From positions 1-10,705 of the forward strand of contig JAXMAR010000084.1 in NCBI GenBank assembly GCA_046350295.1: a stretch of 10,705 nt of DNA, read 5' to 3'. How positions within the stretch are numbered: the stretch's first letter is position 1; each line of letters begins with the position of its first letter. Shown here piece by piece: positions 6,830 through 10,705 of the stretch. The notes under the pieces are model-generated. The model made no database searches. It saw only the letters and a list, made by a program, of their open reading frames with translations, and was not told the origin of the DNA. A program made the position numbers and the translations under genes. This DNA is from JAXMAR01 sp046350295 (GTDB taxonomy: Bacteria; Planctomycetota; Planctomycetia; Gemmatales; Gemmataceae).

Positions 6830-6857
6830 TTGGACCTGAGGCGGTTTTCTGTATAAA
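6830..6857 (+). promoter_or_regulatory. Possible upstream promoter
   Basis: TTGGAC at 6830-6835 and TATAAA at 6852-6857 are spaced by 16 bases. The -10 is good and the -35 weak. If active, it would give a leader of about 240 bases before the first tRNA, containing the 6894-6910 hairpin. Confidence 0.3.
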
Positions 6858-6893
6858 TAGTCTTGACGCGTGCCATCCCACCCTCCTTGGCGA

Positions 6894-6910
6894 CGAAGGT
6901 AGAACCTTCG
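6894..6910. other. Seven-pair hairpin in the tRNA operon leader
   Basis: CGAAGGT (6894-6900) pairs perfectly with ACCTTCG (6904-6910) over a three-base AGA loop. It is followed by a G-run rather than a T-run, so it is not an intrinsic terminator on the plus strand. Its role is unknown. Confidence 0.35.
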
Positions 6911-7054
6911 GCCGGGGGGTGTTGTCATTTACGGAAGAGTGGTGCTGAGGCTGCGCGTCGAGAAGGAAATCGGCCCGCATGCGCGGGTCAATCGCCTTCT
7001 GCCCGGCCTCGGACGCAGCTGTCCAGACTGTACGGCTTCGTCAACTATTCCCGC

Positions 7055-7083
7055 TTGCGGGGTTTGCGCTGTTTTTCTATACT
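7055..7083 (+). promoter_or_regulatory. Probable promoter of the tRNA-tuf operon
   Basis: TTGCGG (7055-7060), a 17-base spacer and TATACT (7078-7083) make a near-consensus sigma-70 promoter. It lies 22 bases upstream of the first tRNA base. The -10 matches five of six consensus bases. A transcription start near 7090 would give a very short leader, typical of stable-RNA operons. Confidence 0.55.
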
Positions 7084-7105
7084 TTCTTTCGCCGCAAGCG
7101 TTTGC

Positions 7106-7177
7106 GCTAGCGTAGCTCAATGGCAGAGCACCGGTTTTGTAAACCGGTGGTTGTGGGTTCAACTCCCACCGCTAGCT
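7106..7177 (+). tRNA. tRNA-Thr (anticodon TGT)
   Basis: A complete cloverleaf: acceptor GCTAGCG paired with CGCTAGC (7170-7176), D-stem GCTC/GAGC, anticodon stem CCGGT/ACCGG around loop TTTGTAA (anticodon TGT, reads ACA), T-stem GTGGG/CCCAC with loop TTCAACT. The discriminator is T and no CCA is encoded. It is the first of four tRNAs in the same order as E. coli thrU-tyrU-glyT-thrT. Confidence 0.96.
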
Positions 7178-7249
7178 TGGGATGCAAGGGGAGGGCGGAG
7201 AGAAAACGGAATGAGGCGCCCTGGTCGCCTTCAGGCACTGTGAAAAAAC

Positions 7250-7333
7250 GGGCAGGTGGCCGAGCGGCCAATGGCATCAGACTGTAAATCTGACGGTCTC
7301 CGACCTACGGGGGTTCGAATCCCTCCCTGCCCA
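7250..7333 (+). tRNA. tRNA-Tyr (anticodon GTA)
   Basis: A class II tRNA of 84 bases with a long variable arm. Acceptor GGGCAGG pairs with CCTGCCC (7326-7332), the anticodon stem TCAGA/TCTGA encloses CTGTAAA (anticodon GTA), and the T-loop is TTCGAAT. The discriminator is A and no CCA is encoded. Confidence 0.96.
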
Positions 7334-7336
7334 GTT

Positions 7337-7411
7337 GAATGCAGAAGTTAGGGGTCAGAAGTCAGAATGAGAGGGCGATATCCGGTCATTCTGCAATCGG
7401 CATCTGCATTC
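7337..7411. repeat. Nested inverted repeat between tRNA-Tyr and tRNA-Gly
   Basis: An outer nine-base arm GAATGCAGA (7337-7345) pairs with TCTGCATTC (7403-7411). An inner eight-base arm CAGAATGA (7363-7370) pairs with TCATTCTG (7386-7393). A tandem GTCAGAA GTCAGAA lies at 7354-7367. The spacer transcript could fold into a long interrupted hairpin, either marking RNA processing between the tRNAs or being a miniature dispersed palindromic element inserted in the spacer. Confidence 0.55.
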
Positions 7412-7421
7412 GGTTGTCGGT

Positions 7422-7494
7422 GCGGGTGTAGCTCAATTGGTAGAGCTCTAGCCTTCCAAGCTAGACGTTGTGGGTTCGAGTCCCATCGCCCGCT
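7422..7494 (+). tRNA. tRNA-Gly (anticodon TCC)
   Basis: Acceptor GCGGGTG pairs with CGCCCGC (7487-7493, one T-G pair), D-stem GCTC/GAGC, anticodon stem CTAGC/GCTAG around CTTCCAA (anticodon TCC, reads GGA), T-loop TTCGAGT. The discriminator is T, as usual for glycine tRNAs, and no CCA is encoded. Confidence 0.96.
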
Positions 7495-7520
7495 TGTGTC
7501 GCTCTTGGCAGGCGCACTCC

Positions 7521-7593
<73 letters not shown>

Positions 7594-7666
7594 TTCCCCG
7601 GAATTCGGTTAGATCCTTACGTCGTTCCGGCCCCGTGCGGGTTGGACCTGTTTTCTTGGAGGCAAG

Positions 7667-8892
7667 ATGGCTAAGGGAGTTTTTGAGCGGTCGAAACCGC
7701 ACGTCAACGTGGGCACCATCGGCCACATCGATCACGGCAAGACCACCCTTACCGCGGCGATCCTGATGCGGCAGGCGCACAAGAACAAGCCGGGCGAGAA
7801 GGTCAAAACCTACGCCGAAATCGCCAAGGGCGGCATCGTCCGCGACGAGAACAAGACGGTGACCATCGCCGTCTCCCACGTCGAGTACGAGACCCCCAAC
7901 CGGCACTACGCCCACATCGATTGCCCCGGCCACGCCGACTACATCAAGAACATGATCACCGGCGCCGCCCAGATGGACGGCGCCATCCTGGTGGTCGCGG
8001 CCAACGACGGGCCGATGCCGCAGACCCGCGAGCACATCCTCCTGGCCCGCCAGGTCGGTGTGCCGCGCATCGTGGTCTTCTTGAACAAGATCGACACGGT
8101 CGACGATCCCGAGCTTCTCGACCTCGTCGAGCTGGAGCTGCGCGAGCTCCTCTCCAAGTACGAGTTCCCCGGGGACGAGATCCCGATCGTGCGCGGCAGC
8201 TCGAAGCCGGCGCTCGATTCGCAGGGCAAGGACGACAAGGCCTGCGCCTGCATCGACAAGCTCATGGAGGCGCTCGACAGTTACATCCCGACGCCCGTGC
8301 GCGAAGAGGACAAACCCTTCCTCATGAGCGTCGAGGACGTCTTCTCGATCAAGGGCCGCGGCAGGTCGCCACCGGCCGTATCGAGCGAGGCGCCTGCAAG
8401 GTCGGCGACGAAGTCGAGATCATCGGCTTGCAGGACAACCGCAAGACGGTCATCACGGGCGTGGAAATGTTCAACAAGACGCTGGACAGGGGCATTGCCG
8501 GCGACAACGTGGGCGTCCTGCTTCGTGGCGTTGAGCGTGACGACATCGAGCGTGGCCAGGTCATCGCCAAGCCCAACTCGATCACGCCCCACACCGATTT
8601 CGAGGCCAACGTGTACGTGCTGTCGAAGGACGAAGGCGGCCGGCACACGCCCTTCTTCGCGGGTTACCGTCCGCAGTTCTATTTCCGTACCACGGACGTC
8701 ACCGGCACGGTCAACGAGTTGATCGGCTCGGACGGCAACAAGGCGGAAATGTGCATGCCGGGCGACAACATCAAGATGAAGGTCCAGCTCTTGCCCGAGA
8801 GTCCCATCGCCATGGACGACGGCCTGCGCTTCGCCATCCGCGAAGGCGGCAAGACCGTCGGTTCGGGCGTCGTCATCAAGGTCGTCAAGTAA
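7667..8892 (+). CDS. tuf: Elongation factor Tu (one apparent frameshift near 8364)
   Basis: EF-Tu delivers aminoacyl-tRNA to the ribosome as a GTPase. ATG 7667 follows GGAGG (7658-7662). The GTPase domain shows the P-loop GHIDHGKT (19-26), D-C-P-G-H (85-89) and N-K-I-D (140-143). Switch I has K-T-V-T-I (63-67) where most bacteria have R-G-I-T-I, keeping the magnesium-binding Thr. The G5 region reads GSSKPAL (177-183) rather than the usual G-S-A-L. Domain 2 should read F-S-I-K-G-R-G-T-V-A-T-G-R. After A8363 one C is missing (GGCAGGTC for GGCACGGTC), moving the frame. The rest continues intact in the next frame with GGRHTPFFAGYRPQFYFRTT and AIREGGKTVGSGVV to a TAA at 8890-8892. Repaired length is about 408 residues, near normal. 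Because tuf is normally essential, a sequencing slip is the likeliest cause unless another tuf copy exists. As read, translation would stop at 8722. Confidence 0.95.
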
Positions 8893-8965
8893 GCAACGCG
8901 TTTGGCCGCAGCTCGCCGACCCGCGAGGCTCTGCGAACCGCGGCTGAGCATCTTGAGAAACTCCC

Positions 8966-9115
8966 ATGCGTGAATACGTCTGGCTCGAATGCACCGTGTG
9001 TGGGGCGCGGAACTACCGCACCCACAAGGAGACACGCGGCGCCGAGCGGCTCGAGCTGAAAAAGTTCTGCCGCAAGGACGCAGCACACCGCGCACAAGAA
9101 AGCCGCAAGAAGTAG
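8966..9115 (+). CDS. rpmG: Ribosomal protein bL33
   Basis: A 49-residue L33 of the large ribosomal subunit near the E-site, too short for many ORF callers. It reads MREYVWLECTVCGARNYRTH, then KETRGAERLELKKFC, the diagnostic E-R-L-E-L-K-K-(F/Y)-C block. The first zinc pair, C9-x2-C12, is present. In the second, C35 is kept but residue 38 is Asp, so a full four-Cys ribbon cannot form. The C-terminus reads DAAHRAQESRKK where the family usually has an R-K-H-T-x-H-K-E-like end. Three small compensating deletions would explain the difference. It lies 73 bases after tuf, and the Shine-Dalgarno is weak (GAG at 8955-8957). The tuf-rpmG-tRNA-Trp-secE-nusG order is common in bacteria. Confidence 0.9.
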   Translation: MREYVWLECTVCGARNYRTHKETRGAERLELKKFCRKDAAHRAQESRKK

Positions 9116-9120
9116 AAAAG

Positions 9121-9189
9121 CTGTCAGCTTTCAGCTATCAGCCGGCTGCAATATCCAGCTCGCCATTCGGATTGGCTGAAAGCTGACGG
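9121..9189. repeat. Inverted repeat element between rpmG and tRNA-Trp
   Basis: CTGTCAGCTTTCAGC (9121-9135) and GCTGAAAGCTGACGG (9175-9189) are reverse complements with a single C/T difference, which would be a G-U pair in RNA. The loop carries a perfect ten-base palindrome, CAGCCGGCTG (9139-9148). AGCTGA words recur up to 9200. The (T/C)AGCT(T/A)TCAGC wording resembles dispersed intergenic repeats seen, from memory, in Gemmata-like genomes. It begins five bases after the rpmG stop, so it may also end or stabilise that transcript. Confidence 0.65.
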
Positions 9190-9206
9190 CTGAAGCTGAG
9201 AGCTAC

Positions 9207-9279
9207 AGGGGTGTAGCTCATCTGGTAGAGCACCGGTCTCCAAAACCGGCGGTTGAGCGTTCGAGTCGCTCCGCCCCTG
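9207..9279 (+). tRNA. tRNA-Trp (anticodon CCA)
   Basis: Acceptor AGGGGTG pairs with CGCCCCT (9272-9278), D-stem GCTC/GAGC, anticodon stem CCGGT/ACCGG around CTCCAAA (anticodon CCA), T-stem GAGCG/CGCTC with loop TTCGAGT. The discriminator G is the bacterial tryptophan identity base. No CCA tail is encoded. Placement just before secE is a widespread bacterial arrangement. Confidence 0.97.
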
Positions 9280-9345
9280 CTGGCGCGAGGCTGGGATGCC
9301 CGCGGCTGATAATCGAGACGACCTGGAAGAAAGCAAGGAACTGCC

Positions 9346-10371
9346 ATGTCCGTGGCTGAAAAACCGATCACCGAAGCGCCGGCGCGGTCCCCCGCGGCGC
9401 AGCTGGCCGTGCAGAGCCTGGTCGGGGGCGTTTTTGTCCTTGCGTCGTTCTGGATACTTCTCGCCGGTCTACCTCTGGCGTGGAGCTGGATCACCAACTC
9501 CGACGACCCGGATCGCAGCCGGCACCTGTTCAACGAGTTCCTGAACGGCTCGCTGTTGTTGATCGTCACTGCCGGGGCCGTGGTCGGACTGGGCTACGTG
9601 GGCCTCGAGTTGGAGCGGGCCAACAACCGGCGCGGCCTGCGCGAAGGGGCGTTCGTCGCGTCCTTCTTCCTCTACATCGCGGCGCGCATCACGCTCGGCA
9701 TCGGTTTGGTCCTGTCGCGCCAGGAGATGGGAGTGGCAGGCATGGTCGTCACCTTGGCGATCGGCGCCGGCTTCCTGTTCGGCCTCTACAAGTGGTTCAG
9801 TTTGCCCGGGTTCGCGGCCTGGCTGGGTCGCCTGAAGGACTCGGGCTGGTTCGAGACCAACGTGTTCAAGGGCAGCCAGGGGGTCAAGATCCGGCGCATG
9901 ACCGTCATCGCCATCCTGATCCTCGGCTTCTGGGGCATCATCACGATGGTGCGCCAGGGAGTGCTCGGCACGGATCGGCCGGGGGCGCCGAACAACTGGG
10001 AGATCGGCATCCCGTTCACCGGGGCGGAGGACGCGCCGAACACGCTGCCCCTGATGTTCCACACGCACCTGGTGCTGCCGATCGTTCTGGGCGCGGTGCT
10101 GATCTGGTTCGCCTGGCGCGTGGTCAACTTGCCCACCTTCGCCGACTTCCTGATCGCCACCGAAGCGGAGATGAACAAGGTTTCCTGGACGACGCGGGCC
10201 CGGCTGTTCCAGGACACGATCGTCGTGCTGGTCACGATGATCATCATGACCGTGTTCCTTTTCGTGGTCGACATTCTGTGGATTCAGATCCTCTCGAACG
10301 AGTGGATCTCCGTGCTGCAAGTGGACACGCGCGCCGAGAAGGCGAAGCTCGAGGAAAAGGCCCGCTGGTAA
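9346..10371 (+). CDS. secE: SecE preprotein translocase subunit with long N-terminal membrane extension
   Basis: SecE clamps SecY in the SecYEG protein-conducting channel of the inner membrane. The family core is at the C-terminus: FADFLIATEAEMNKVSWTTR (about 265-284), the amphipathic surface helix with the conserved E-x-x-K-V-x-W-(P/T)-(T/S)-R pattern. It is followed by the single core membrane helix (about 291-316, TIVVLVTMIIMTVFLFVV) and a charged tail. Typical SecE has 60-130 residues; this one has 341. The extra ~260 residues contain about six further hydrophobic segments (near 24-49, 69-88, 101-123, 128-150, 185-202 and 239-260). ATG 9346 has AAGGA at 9335-9339. It lies 66 bases after tRNA-Trp and 82 bases before nusG. 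Similar extended SecE proteins are, from memory, usual in planctomycetes. The added helices have no assigned function. Confidence 0.92.
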   Translation: MSVAEKPITEAPARSPAAQLAVQSLVGGVFVLASFWILLAGLPLAWSWITNSDDPDRSRHLFNEFLNGSLLLIVTAGAVVGLGYVGLELERANNRRGLREGAFVASFFLYIAARITLGIGLVLSRQEMGVAGMVVTLAIGAGFLFGLYKWFSLPGFAAWLGRLKDSGWFETNVFKGSQGVKIRRMTVIAILILGFWGIITMVRQGVLGTDRPGAPNNWEIGIPFTGAEDAPNTLPLMFHTHLVLPIVLGAVLIWFAWRVVNLPTFADFLIATEAEMNKVSWTTRARLFQDTIVVLVTMIIMTVFLFVVDILWIQILSNEWISVLQVDTRAEKAKLEEKARW

Positions 10372-10453
10372 CGCCGCGCCCCGGCGCCCGAAGCGGAGTC
10401 GGCTGAAGCGAAGTGTTGGGAAGCAATTCTCACGGCAGAGCGGCCTGCACACC

Positions 10454-10705
10454 ATGAACATGGAACCTGAAAACGCTGGGGACGAAGCCGAGGAGCCGCG
10501 TGCGCCGGAGCCGCATGAGGGCAACGGGGCCGCGCCGCCCGAGCCGTCGGCCGCGCCCGTCGACGACAACAAGAAGTGGTATGTGGTGAAGGTGCAGAGC
10601 GGCCGGGAGGAGTCGATCAAGGATGCGATCGAGCGCCGCGTCAAGATCGAGGGGCTGCAGGAGTACTTCGGCGAGATCCTCATCCCCGTCGAGAAGGTGA
10701 CGGAG
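10454..10705 (+). CDS. nusG: Transcription termination/antitermination protein NusG (5' part)
   Basis: NusG binds RNA polymerase through its N-terminal NGN domain and links it to Rho or the ribosome. The window ends after 84 codons with no stop. The NGN domain starts at KKWYVVKVQSGREESIKDAI and continues with VKIEGLQEYFGEILIPVEKV, the classical W-Y-V-(V/I)-x-x-x-S-G-x-E and I-L-(I/V)-P elements. Before it come about 37 acidic, Pro/Ala-rich residues (E-P-E-N-A-G-D-E-A-E-E-P and following) absent from E. coli NusG, probably disordered. The start is uncertain: ATG 10454 and ATG 10460 are both in frame and neither has a good Shine-Dalgarno. The secE-nusG order is nearly universal in bacteria, and rplK would be expected next. 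Confidence 0.93.
   Translation, partial: MNMEPENAGDEAEEPRAPEPHEGNGAAPPEPSAAPVDDNKKWYVVKVQSGREESIKDAIERRVKIEGLQEYFGEILIPVEKVTE

Larger units (their letters stand above)
6746..7105. other. Leader region ahead of the tRNA-tuf cluster
   Basis: No gene is apparent in these 360 bases; the open frames are short and featureless. The stretch includes two possible promoters (6830-6857 and 7055-7083), a tight hairpin at 6894-6910 and a small GC hairpin around an ATGC loop near 6977-6990. It separates the propeller/MoaD unit from the stable-RNA operon, and its downstream end becomes AT-richer as expected before a strong promoter. Confidence 0.5.

Noticed and set aside
2160..6990. Shared CCGCATGCGCGG core in the palindromes at 2160-2179 and near 6977-6990
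   Set aside because: Only 12 GC-rich self-complementary bases are common and the flanks differ, so chance is the simpler reading.
8355..8375. Programmed ribosomal frameshift in tuf
   Set aside because: No slippery heptamer, stop-codon context or strong following stem is evident, and one missing C restores the family sequence exactly.

Overview
The window looks like a chromosomal segment of a GC-rich planctomycete (Planctomycetota, probably Gemmatales). Four things point there: a surface protein with the planctomycete N-terminal signature (LExLExRxCPA-like), a TIGR03067-type small secreted protein, an EF-Tu whose switch I reads K-T-V-T instead of R-G-I-T, and a SecE carrying a very long multi-membrane N-terminal extension. 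The lineage call rests on recognised families, not on a database search.

Layout. 1-364: leader without a gene. 365-2002 (+): modular surface protein of six ~84-residue repeats, followed by a hairpin. 2003-2384: nothing recognised. 2385-3637 (-): a heavily frameshifted ECF42-type sigma factor. 3748-4106 (+): its usual partner, a YCII/DGPF-domain protein, also frameshifted. 4242-4717 (+): TIGR03067-type secreted protein with one frameshift. 4888-5280 (+): remnant of a CHC2 zinc-finger small protein. 5321-6433 and 6449-6745 (+): a tight two-gene unit of an Asp-box beta-propeller and a MoaD/ThiS ubiquitin-like protein ending in Gly-Gly. 6746-7105: leader with promoters. 7106-10705 (+): the translation/secretion block tRNA-Thr(TGT), tRNA-Tyr(GTA), tRNA-Gly(TCC), tRNA-Thr(GGT), tuf, rpmG, tRNA-Trp(CCA), secE and nusG (cut by the window end). 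The first five genes are in the same order as the E. coli thrU-tyrU-glyT-thrT-tufB operon.

How the genes work together. The right third is an information-processing cluster: tRNAs and EF-Tu supply the ribosome, L33 is a ribosomal protein, SecE is part of the translocon, and NusG couples transcription and translation. The middle holds an ECF42-DGPF regulatory module and small accessory genes, all with broken reading frames.

Reading frames. Single-base indels interrupt sigma, YCII, TIGR03067, CHC2 and even the normally essential tuf, while the encoded residues on either side stay highly conserved. Sequencing or assembly error is therefore a serious alternative to real gene decay. The best candidate for under-described biology is the propeller plus ubiquitin-like pair; I see no clear evidence of a wholly new defence or mobile system.
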